A DNA stretch of 45,727 bases from Caballeronia udeis (lineage in GTDB: Bacteria > Pseudomonadota > Gammaproteobacteria > Burkholderiales > Burkholderiaceae): the NCBI RefSeq assembly GCF_001544555.2, contig NZ_FCOK02000080.1, positions 1 to 45,727 on the forward strand, written 5' to 3'. Position 1 is the first letter of the stretch. The number at the start of each line of letters is the position of its first letter. Made by a program: the position numbers and the translations under genes. The notes beneath the pieces were generated by a model, which saw nothing but the letters and a program-made list of their open reading frames with translations, did not search any database and had not been told where the DNA came from. Below are positions 24,203 to 32,500 of this stretch, piece after piece.

Positions 24203-25405
24203 ATGACAGCCTTGACCGCCGACCAGATTGCCCGTGTAAAAGCCACCGCTCCCGTGCTCGCCGAACATGGCGTGACCATCACTCAACACTTCTACAAGCG
24301 GATGTTCACTCACCATCCCGAGTTGAAAAACGTGTTTAACCAGGCGCATCAACAGAGCTCGAGCCAGCCGCAGGCGCTGGCTCGAGCGGTGTATGCGTAT
24401 GCCGCGAACATCGATAACCTCGGCGCGCTCGGTTCGACCGTCACGCATATTGCACACAAGCACGCAAGCCTGAATATCTGGCCGGAGCAATATCCGATCG
24501 TTGGGGAAAATCTGCTCGCCGCCATATCGGAAGTGCTGGGCAATGCCGTCGATGAACCCACGCTCGAGGCCTGGCGAGCCGCATACGCGCAGCTCGCGGA
24601 GATCTTGATCGGGGCCGAAAAGGCGCTTTATGCCCAGGCTGCATGGAGCGGTTTCCGGCCGTTCGTGGTGTTTCGGCGAGAACGGGAAAGCGACGAGATC
24701 ACATCGTTTTATTTGAAGCCGTCCGATGGCGGACCAGTCTGCGATTTCAAACCGGGCCAGTACATCAGCGTGAAGCGGTTCGTGAAGGCGATTGGGGTAG
24801 ACCAGCCGCGTCAATACACGCTCTCCGACGCGCCGAACGGCGAGTGGCTGTGGATTTCGGTGAAGCGCGAGCGGGCGCAGGATACGCCACCCGGGCACGT
24901 GTCCAACCTGATACACGAGGGTATTGAAGTCGGTGGAATTGTTGAAGTCAGTGCACCGATGGGCGAGTTCACGCTCGACGCAGCCAAGACGACACCCGTT
25001 GTATTGATCAGCGGCGGCGTGGGCATTACGCCAATGGTGTCAATGCTCACCTCGCTGACCGCGCAGGACAGCAAGCGGAAGATATCGTTTGTGCATGCTT
25101 GCCGGAATGGCCGCACGCACGCATTTGGCCGGTGGCTTGACGCGATTGTTGCAAAACATCCGAACGTGTTGCGCGCCGTGTTCTATGAAAACACTCACGC
25201 CGATGACCGTCCGGGGAAGGATTTCGATTTCACAGGGCGCCTGGATTTCTCGAGGATCGCCGATAAAACCCTGCATCCGGACGCCGATTATTATCTCTGC
25301 GGTCCTGTCCCCTTCATGCGCGTGCAGCAGGAAGCATTGATGGCGGCGGGGGTATCGAAGGCCCGGGTGCGTACTGAGATTTATGGTTCCGGCGAGCTCG
25401 CGTAG
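24203..25405 (+). CDS. hmp: Flavohemoglobin, nitric oxide dioxygenase
   Basis: Hmp converts nitric oxide and oxygen to nitrate using NAD(P)H. The 400-residue cytoplasmic protein has an N-terminal globin with Tyr31 (TQHFYKRMF) and proximal His87 (HIAHKHASL). A ferredoxin-reductase FAD domain follows with RQYTLSDAPNG, then an NAD-binding domain with LISGGVGITPMVSML and YLCGPVPFM. Length matches the family. It starts 118 bases after the adenosyltransferase stop, with its own NsrR-like operator, so it is probably transcribed independently and induced by nitric oxide. Confidence 0.97.
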   Translation: MTALTADQIARVKATAPVLAEHGVTITQHFYKRMFTHHPELKNVFNQAHQQSSSQPQALARAVYAYAANIDNLGALGSTVTHIAHKHASLNIWPEQYPIVGENLLAAISEVLGNAVDEPTLEAWRAAYAQLAEILIGAEKALYAQAAWSGFRPFVVFRRERESDEITSFYLKPSDGGPVCDFKPGQYISVKRFVKAIGVDQPRQYTLSDAPNGEWLWISVKRERAQDTPPGHVSNLIHEGIEVGGIVEVSAPMGEFTLDAAKTTPVVLISGGVGITPMVSMLTSLTAQDSKRKISFVHACRNGRTHAFGRWLDAIVAKHPNVLRAVFYENTHADDRPGKDFDFTGRLDFSRIADKTLHPDADYYLCGPVPFMRVQQEALMAAGVSKARVRTEIYGSGELA

Positions 25406-25423
25406 CGCCATGGCGTTTTGAAT

Positions 25424-25451
25424 CGAGGGCCACCAGACCTGGCGGCCCTCG
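25424..25451. other. Long hairpin between convergent hmp and aroG
   Basis: CGAGGGCC (25424-25431) and GGCCCTCG (25444-25451) pair perfectly, with 12 bases between the arms. No T tract follows on either strand, so it is a poor intrinsic terminator, but its position between two gene ends suggests a transcript-end or stability role. Confidence 0.4.
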
Positions 25452-25476
25452 CCTGCTCACCCGGATCAAGGGCCAG

Positions 25477-26550
25477 TCAGTTCCCATTCCCGCGCGCCAC
25501 GCGCCGCTGCTTCACGGCTTCGGCCAGCCCTTCCAGCACGTTCAAGCTGTCTTCCCAGCCGATACACGCGTCGGTGACGCTCTGCCCGTACGTCAGCTCG
25601 CAACCTTCCTTCAGATCCTGCCGCCCGGCGACCAGATTCGATTCCACCATCACGCCGATGATCCGCTCGTCACCGCCCGCAATCTGCCGGCCGATATCGG
25701 CGCAAACCGGGATCTGGTTCTCATGTTTCTTCGAACTGTTTGCGTGGCTCGCATCAATCATCAGGCGCGCGGCCAGTCCGGCCTTGCTGATGTCGTTGCA
25801 GGCGGCGTTCACGCTCTCCGCGTCGTAGTTCGGCGTCTTGCCGCCACGCAGGATGATGTGGCAGTCCTCATTGCCGGCCGTCGAGACAATGGCAGAATGG
25901 CCGCCTTTCGTCACCGAGAGGAAATGGTGGGGTTGCGACGCTGCCTTGATGGCGTCGACCGCAATCTTCACGTTGCCGTCGGTGCCGTTCTTGAAACCTA
26001 CCGGGCACGACAAACCCGACGCCAACTCGCGATGCACTTGCGATTCCGTTGTCCGTGCGCCGATCGCACCCCATGAAATCAGGTCCGCGATGTACTGCGG
26101 GCTGATCATGTCGAGGTATTCGGTGCCGGCGGGCAACCCCAGTTCGTTGATCCGCAGCAGCAATTCGCGCGCGGTCCGCAGGCCGTCGTTGATCTTGAAG
26201 CTGTTGTCCATGTACGGGTCGTTGATCAGGCCTTTCCAGCCGACTGTTGTACGCGGCTTCTCGAAATACACCCGCATCACGATTTCAAGCTCACCGGCAA
26301 AGCGCTTGCGCTGTTCGACAAGACGGCCCGCATATTCCAGCGCCGCTTTGGTGTCGTGGATCGAGCACGGCCCGACGATCACGATCAGGCGGTCTTCCAT
26401 GCCGTGCAGGATGCGATGCATCGACTGGCGCGAGTTGTAGATCAGCTCCGAAACCGTCTCGGCGCAAGCGAACTCACGGATCAGGTGAGCGGGGGGTGTC
26501 AGTTCTTTCAATTCGCGGATTCGGACATCGTCGGTGTTGTGCGGGGGCAT
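25477..26550 (-). CDS. aroG: 3-deoxy-7-phosphoheptulonate (DAHP) synthase, class I AroG type
   Basis: This enzyme condenses phosphoenolpyruvate and erythrose-4-phosphate in the first step of aromatic amino-acid synthesis. The 357-residue protein matches the type I-alpha (AroFGH) family, with LIVIVGPCSIHD, then RVYFEKPRTTVGWKGLINDP, ARTTESQVHRELASGLSCPVG (split by family positions) and DASHANSSKKHENQ. An N-terminal regulatory extension is present, so feedback inhibition is expected; which amino acid inhibits cannot be read safely. ATG 26550 follows CCGGAG; the frame continues upstream without similarity. It is preceded by a leader peptide ORF and a terminator that together form an attenuator. 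Confidence 0.96.
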   Translation of the reverse strand: MPPHNTDDVRIRELKELTPPAHLIREFACAETVSELIYNSRQSMHRILHGMEDRLIVIVGPCSIHDTKAALEYAGRLVEQRKRFAGELEIVMRVYFEKPRTTVGWKGLINDPYMDNSFKINDGLRTARELLLRINELGLPAGTEYLDMISPQYIADLISWGAIGARTTESQVHRELASGLSCPVGFKNGTDGNVKIAVDAIKAASQPHHFLSVTKGGHSAIVSTAGNEDCHIILRGGKTPNYDAESVNAACNDISKAGLAARLMIDASHANSSKKHENQIPVCADIGRQIAGGDERIIGVMVESNLVAGRQDLKEGCELTYGQSVTDACIGWEDSLNVLEGLAEAVKQRRVARGNGN

Positions 26551-26650
26551 GCTGGTTCTCCGGGAACTCGTTTTGGTGCTGCGTTGGTCTTGTCGAAAGG
26601 TCTGACAGATCAGGGACAGTGCAAAAGTCGTCAAAAAAAGTGGGCATAAA

Positions 26651-26679
26651 AAAACCGCCAGACTGCGCTGGCGGTTTTT
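26651..26679 (-). terminator. Intrinsic terminator in the aroG leader (attenuator, segments 3:4)
   Basis: The arms AAAACCGCCAG (26651-26661) and CTGGCGGTTTT (26669-26679 region) form an 11-bp stem with a 6-base loop. On the minus strand the stem is followed by seven T's. It lies about 100 bases before the aroG start and 29 bases after the leader ORF stop. That is the position for an attenuator acting on aroG, not for the end of tldD, which stops 315 bases upstream. Confidence 0.9.
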
Positions 26680-26707
26680 CGGGAAACTTGGGTTCTACAC
26701 AAACGAC

Positions 26708-26773
26708 TCACCCCTCTCGATCCGCCAGCGGCTTGAGATGCCAAAAAAAGTAAAAATAAAACTTGGCGGACAT
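26708..26773 (-). CDS. Aromatic-rich leader peptide of aroG (21 aa)
   Basis: The 21-codon ORF starts MSAK, then has FYFYFFW at residues 5-11 (four Phe, all TTT; two Tyr; one Trp), and ends LADREG before TGA. A run of seven aromatic codons upstream of a DAHP synthase is hard to explain by chance, and TTT is a minority Phe codon here. Codons 2-4 (26764-26770, TCCGCCA on the minus strand) can pair with codons 16-18 (26721-26727, TGGCGGA). Codons 15-18 (26722-26730, CGCTGGCGG) can pair instead with the 5' arm of the terminator (26666-26674). These are the 1:2 and 2:3 pairings of a classical attenuator. The ribosome site is weak, which is a caveat. Confidence 0.82.
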   Translation of the reverse strand: MSAKFYFYFFWHLKPLADREG

Positions 26774-26811
26774 GATGGTTTCGGTCGTCTGGTAAAAATT
26801 GAACGTCTGGC

Positions 26812-26841
26812 TTTATAACCTTAAACACGCGCGGTTGGCAA
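26812..26841 (-). promoter_or_regulatory. Probable promoter of the aroG leader transcript
   Basis: On the minus strand TTGCCA (26836-26841) and TTATAA (26813-26818) are 17 bases apart; TATAAA with an 18-base spacer is the alternative reading. Transcription would start near 26805, about 32 bases before the leader start codon. Confidence 0.6.
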
Positions 26842-26993
26842 GTTGTCAGCCGCTAAAATGCGGATATCCCGCGTCACAACATCGAACTTCGCAGTAAGCG
26901 TGCGTATTCCATGCGGTTTTCCCGCATGACGCGCTCAAAAGCTATACGGAGCGCGGTGCGGGAAAATCAAGGGCCAAATGACGGACTACGCGG

Positions 26994-28460
26994 TCAAACC
27001 GTGCCGCCCACCGTCATCTTTTCGATCCGCAAGGTCGGCTGGCCAACGCCCACCGGCACGCTCTGGCCTTCCTTGCCGCACACGCCCACGCCGCCGTCGA
27101 GCGCCATGTCGTTGCCGATCATGGTCACGTACTTGAGCGATTCCGGGCCGCTGCCAATCAGCGTTGCACCCTTCACCGGATACGTGATCTTGCCGTTCTC
27201 GATCATGTACGCCTCAGACGCCGAGAACACGAACTTGCCGTTGGTGATGTCGACCTGGCCGCCGCCGAAATTCACCGCGTACAAGCCGTTTTTCACCGAT
27301 GCCAGGATCTCACCCGGATCCTTGTCGCCGTTGAGCATGTACGTGTTGGTCATGCGCGGCATGGGCAGGGCGGCGTACGACTCGCGCCGGGCGTTGCCCG
27401 TCACCGGCATCTTCATGAGGCGGGCATTCAGCGAGTCCTGAATGTAGCCCTTGAGAATGCCGTCCTCGATCAAGGTCGTGCATTGCGTAGGATTGCCTTC
27501 GTCGTCGATATTCAACGAGCCGCGCCGGTTCGGCAGCGTGCCGTCGTCGACGACTGTCACGCCCTTCGCCGCCACCCGCTCGCCGATACGCCCCGCAAAC
27601 GCCGAAGAACCCTTGCGGTTGAAGTCGCCTTCCAGCCCGTGGCCGATCGCTTCGTGCAGCAGCACGCCGGGCCAACCCGGTCCGAGCACGACGGTCATTG
27701 CACCGGCGGGCGCCGGACGCGCGTCCAGATTGACGAGCGCGGCGTGCACGGCCTGATCGACGTAGTGGGACAGGACTTCGTCGGTGAAATAGGCGTAGTC
27801 GTAACGTCCGCCGCCACCGCCGCTGCCCATTTCACGACGCCCGTCCTTTTCGGCGATCACCGTTACGGACACGCGCACGAGCGGCCGGATGTCGGCAGCC
27901 AGCGCGCCGTCGCTGCGCGCGACTAGCACGACGTCGTATTCCCCCGCCAGACCCGCCATGACCTGGACGATGCGCGGATCGCGGCCGCGCGCCATTTTCT
28001 CGACGCGTTCGAGCAGCTTCACCTTTGCGGTGGCGTCGAGCGACGTGAGCGGATCGGACGGCAGGTACAGGTCGCGGCCGAACACGCCGGTCAGCGAACT
28101 GGCCGACTTGATCTTGTGCTTGCCTCCGCCGGCCTTCGCGATGGCGCGCGTGGCGATAGCCGCCTGACGGATGGATTCGGGCGACAGGTCGTCCGAATAG
28201 GCAAACGCGGTCCGGTCACCCGACACGGCGCGCACGCCGACACCCTGGTCGATGCTGAAACTGCCCGATTTGACGATGCCTTCTTCCAGGCTCCACGCTT
28301 CGCTGCGCGTGGACTGGAAATAGAGATCCGCGTAGTCCACGCGGTGCGTGAAGATCTCCGCCAGCGTGCGCGTAATCGTGGATTCGTCGAGGCCGTAGGG
28401 CGTCAGCAGGATCTCTTTCGCGGTGGCGAGATTTCGGATGCCGGGTTCGATGATGTTCAT
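26994..28460 (-). CDS. tldD: Metalloprotease TldD
   Basis: TldD forms a heterodimeric zinc protease with TldE/PmbA and processes unfolded peptides, including some modified peptides and antitoxins. The 488-residue protein has the metal motif HEAIGHGLEGD with His269 and His274, and C-terminal blocks MTNTYMLNGD and GGGQVDITNGKFVFSASEAYMI typical of the family. Length is normal. It follows nit2 on the same strand (112-base gap), with yhdP first. A stem CATGCGG/CCGCATG (26910-26928) lies past the stop without a T tract. The partner TldE is not in the window. Confidence 0.96.
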   Translation of the reverse strand: MNIIEPGIRNLATAKEILLTPYGLDESTITRTLAEIFTHRVDYADLYFQSTRSEAWSLEEGIVKSGSFSIDQGVGVRAVSGDRTAFAYSDDLSPESIRQAAIATRAIAKAGGGKHKIKSASSLTGVFGRDLYLPSDPLTSLDATAKVKLLERVEKMARGRDPRIVQVMAGLAGEYDVVLVARSDGALAADIRPLVRVSVTVIAEKDGRREMGSGGGGGRYDYAYFTDEVLSHYVDQAVHAALVNLDARPAPAGAMTVVLGPGWPGVLLHEAIGHGLEGDFNRKGSSAFAGRIGERVAAKGVTVVDDGTLPNRRGSLNIDDEGNPTQCTTLIEDGILKGYIQDSLNARLMKMPVTGNARRESYAALPMPRMTNTYMLNGDKDPGEILASVKNGLYAVNFGGGQVDITNGKFVFSASEAYMIENGKITYPVKGATLIGSGPESLKYVTMIGNDMALDGGVGVCGKEGQSVPVGVGQPTLRIEKMTVGGTV

Positions 28461-28572
28461 TCGTTGCCTGTGGCGAAGTCTATGGGGATTAAAAGCATTC
28501 TAACGTCCGGATGTTCGTGCGACCTCCTGACCAGATGGAGGGGGGCTCCGGAATAACAAGCCAAGCAACAAG

Positions 28573-29406
28573 CTAACCCAATACGCGATGGCGATAAGCC
28601 GGCAGGCTTTGCCGGACCGATGCAATGCGTTCGGGATCAATTGTTCCAGCCACCACGCCCGCGCCTTCCGCCAGCACGGCCACGACCTCGCCCCACGGGT
28701 CGATCAGCATGCTGTGCCCCCAGGTCCGGCGGCCGTTTTCGTGTTTGCCGCCTTGCGCGGCAGCCAGCACGTAGCATTGGTTTTCCACTGCGCGTGCCTT
28801 GAGCAGCGTTTCCCAGTGGGCCTCGCCGGTCGTGTACGTGAACGCGGAGGGCACCACCATCAAGGCGCAGTCGCCCATTTTCCGGTACAGCTCGGGAAAG
28901 CGCAGGTCGTAGCACACCGACAACCCCACGCGTCCGAATGGTGCATCAAACGTACGCACTTCGCTTCCCGGACAGATCGTGCGGGCTTCGTCGAAGGATT
29001 CCGTGCCTTTTTCGAAATTGAACAGATGAATTTTGTCGTAGCGGGCGACCTGTTTGCCGGCCGGATCGAAAACGAGCGTTGTATTGAGCACGCGCGCCGC
29101 TTCAGCCGACTCCAGCGGCAAGGTCCCGCCGATCACCCACACGCGATGTTCACGCGCCGCGTCCGCCAGGAACTGCTGGATCGGACCATGGCCGGGCGTC
29201 TCGCGGATCGCGAGCTTGTCCGTGTCCTTGAAGCCCATGTAGCAGAAATATTCGGGCAGCAGCACAAGCTGCGCGCCGCCCCGCGCGGCTTCGGCAATCA
29301 GCCGGCCGGCTTCCGCGATATTGCGCTCGCGATCCGGCGCACTCACCATTTGCAGCGCGGCGACGCGGAACGTGCCTGGGGTGCCTTCGCTTGATCTTTC
29401 GCTCAT
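28573..29406 (-). CDS. Nitrilase-superfamily amidohydrolase (Nit2 type, probable deaminated-glutathione amidase)
   Basis: The 277-residue protein has the nitrilase catalytic triad Glu52 (LLPEYF), Lys125 (YDKIHLFNF) and Cys165 (GLSVCYDLRFPELYR). The sequence around the triad matches the Nit1/Nit2 branch, whose members hydrolyse deaminated glutathione or omega-amides. It is therefore probably a metabolite-repair enzyme, but the exact substrate is inferred. It lies between yhdP and tldD, all on the minus strand, an arrangement seen widely in beta-proteobacteria. Confidence 0.92.
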   Translation of the reverse strand: MSERSSEGTPGTFRVAALQMVSAPDRERNIAEAGRLIAEAARGGAQLVLLPEYFCYMGFKDTDKLAIRETPGHGPIQQFLADAAREHRVWVIGGTLPLESAEAARVLNTTLVFDPAGKQVARYDKIHLFNFEKGTESFDEARTICPGSEVRTFDAPFGRVGLSVCYDLRFPELYRKMGDCALMVVPSAFTYTTGEAHWETLLKARAVENQCYVLAAAQGGKHENGRRTWGHSMLIDPWGEVVAVLAEGAGVVAGTIDPERIASVRQSLPAYRHRVLG

Positions 29407-29515
29407 GTCAGCCTGCTAAAAAAGGGGCGCGATGATGACCGGATCGTGACCGAAATTGTGGTTGAATCTGCCCGCCGCCAGCCAGCGGGCCTGTACCGGA
29501 ACGCCATTCAGACGC

Positions 29516-32500
29516 TCAGTTGGGCAAGGTTGCAGCGGGAATTTCGATCTTACCCTGATCGCCTTTCACCCGCTGGATGACGGGTTTCGACCACGGTCCG
29601 GTAATGGAATAGTCAATGGTGAACGCCTTGCCGATCGACTTCGAAAGCAGCAGGTCGGCTACCAGCGTGCCGAGCCCCAGCAAAGGATTGATCACGGCTG
29701 CGCCCAGCGCGACGGCGCCCGCGCTGATGGTCGGGATGATCTTGGCGTGCAGGTCCTGCGTTTCCTTCGGCAGGTCGACCAGTCCTTTCAGCTCCACGCG
29801 CGCAGGCGCCGTGATCATCGTGAAGTCGTTGGTGCGGCCGATACCGTTCTGAACCGTGCCCGAGCCGGTGATCTTTTCGAACGGCAGCCCCTTGCCGACC
29901 ACATCCTGGAAATTCAGCGTGAGGAAGTGCGCGAGGCTTTGCAGGCTGAGCACGCCGAGCAGCTTGGCCGCGCCCGGGTTGACCTTGAGAATCTGACCGT
30001 GCTGCAGGTCGGCGTCCAGCTTGCCGTTGAGCGTGGGCAGGTCGACAGCGGCCGGGCTGCCGTCCCAGCCAAGCTGGCCCGTCACCGTGCCTTTGCCGCC
30101 CTTCACCGTGCGCGGCAGGCCAAGCCGTTCGACCAGCGCTCCGGCGTCCATGATGTCCAGCTTGAAATCGAGTGCTGTGCGGCGAGGGGCGTTGTCGTCG
30201 GCATCGGCCGGAAAACCAACCGGGCCGCTGATCGTGCGCCAGTTGGCGGTTGCGGAAAGCTTCGCGTCCGGGTTGCTCAGCTCCAGCTTGTCCAGATGCC
30301 AGACCGGCACGTTGTCTTCCACGTCGTTGCGTGCGTCGACCTCGAGGCGTCCGAGCTCGCGCCCGCGCACCACGAGTTCGTTCACGATCAGGTCGATGGA
30401 CGGCATGTTGGGCGGCGGCTTGCGGATCATTTGCGTGACCAGGTCGGTTTCCTGTTTTCCCGGAATCACGACCTTTTCGAACCGCGCCTGCAATGCGCCC
30501 GGGCTGCCTTTCGTCGCGCCCGGCAGCCATTGCGCATTTCCCGTGACCTGATCCGACGCAATGTTCGCCTGCCACTTGCGGTCATCGCCGAGATTTGCGC
30601 CGATCGACACATCTTCCCAGCGCCGGTTGAGCAACTTCACCGTCGCGAAATGCAGCGTGAAGCGAGTCGGAACGAATTGCTTCACCACTTGGGATTGCGT
30701 CTTCGGATCCGGTTGCGGCATGGGTCCCAATTCAGTGATCAGCTTGCGCCACGCATCGGCGTCGAGTTCGTCGATATCCACGGCCGCCGACACGCCTTGC
30801 GCCGGCAGATCGGCCGGCTTGTTCACGCCGATAGCACCACGCTCCACCGTCGGCGCTTCCTTGCCCGTCTGCTTGAGCAGGTAGTGCGCATTGACCGGCC
30901 CGAGCGTGAGTTTCGCGTCGTGCTCCTCTGCCGATCCGGCGATCGGCTTAAACGTGAACGCGAAGGGCATGGGCGTGCCCTCGCTCTTGTTGAAGGGCGC
31001 CGGGAAGTCCAGCCCGAGGCCGGTCAGGTCGGAGTTCGCCTCGATTTGCGGCAACGTGTTTTTCACGCCGCGCACACGCAGGTCGTAAGGCGCGGTGCCG
31101 CTGACGTGCTTGAGGATTTGCGCTGCCTGCGCCTGGTCATGCGCGTTCAGGCTCTGGGCGGCGTCGGCGCCTATGCGGCCGTTTACATCGAAGGCATAAC
31201 TGCCGTCGGGTTTCACGCCACCCGTACCGCGCACGTCGCCACCGAGGAATTTCGCCGTCAGGCCATCGAGCGAGGCGGTTTTCTCGCCGAACCGCGCCCG
31301 CCCCTTGAGATTCGACAGCGGCGGAAACGTGCTGTACGCGAGGTCGTTGCCATTGAACGTGAGCGCGCCTTTGTAGCCCACATGCGCCCGCATGCCGGGC
31401 GGCGGCGCGACCCGCGGAATCTCCAGTTGCAGCGCCAGCGCGGCGTTACCGGTTGCATGGATCTTTGTCGCCACGTGGTGGGAGAGCGAGCCGAGCGAGC
31501 TGTCTTCCACGTAATGGAGCATGTCGGTGATGGGGCCGTGCGCGTCGGCGTCGATCAGCAGCTTCGATTCGCGGTTGCCCAGGTCTTCTATACGTCCGGT
31601 GGTCTTGACCACGCTCACGCCGAGATAATGGCCGCGCGAAATATCGAAGCCCAGCTTGTTTTCGGCAAGGTGAAACGTCCCGTCGATACCGTCAAACGCC
31701 GGCCATACGTTCGGCGTGCCGTTCGCCATGGTCTTTGGCGGATAGGGCGTTGGCTCGAACTTGCCGCCGGTGAACGGCGCGACGATGCGGAACTGGCCGG
31801 CGTCGGGGAACTTTGCGTAGGGGAATTTCGTCAGGTCGCCGTGAATCTCGATAGTGCCGTTGCGCGAGATGCCCGCTTGCAATGCGTGGCCCAGATACAG
31901 GCGCAATTTTTCGCTGATGCTCGTCGGCAGATAGTGCACGAGGCTCGTCACATTCAGGCGCGCGGCCTTTGCCTTGAGATCGAGGGAACCGCGGCCTTCG
32001 CCTTCGTTCCGGTAATCCGCTGTCGCACTGGCTTCCGCGTCCGCGTTCCTGACGTGCAGCGTCTCCACGTGCGCGATGATTGCCTTGTGCGGCTTGCCGG
32101 GCGCGTCGGCGAGGGTCCAGGTTACGCGGCCGTCGATCTGGTCCAGCACGAGGCGCGGGTTATCGAAGACGCCGGGCACGGTGATCGCCGTATTTTTCGT
32201 ATCGATGACTGCGCTGCCGTGATCCTGATCGGCGTCAATACTGCCCCACAGGTTCTCCACGCCGGGAATCCCGGCTCGCGGATGGTTGTTGATCGTCAGT
32301 CCCGGCGGCGGTTCCTGGGCCTGCACGCTGACGCCGTGCAAGTCGCCCTTCACCGTGTAGCGCATCGGCGGTTCGGCGCCTGTCTGGCGCTGGGCCAGCA
32401 TTTGAGCATGGGTTGCCGGTCTGGGCCGCTCGGTCTGCAGCGTGTAATTGGCAATCTGGCCACGCGGGTTGAAGCGGATCAGATCGTTTTGCAGCTTCGA

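Noticed and set aside
26910..26928. CATGCGG/CCGCATG hairpin as the tldD terminator
   Set aside because: The stem is good but no T tract follows on either strand, so it is mentioned only with tldD.
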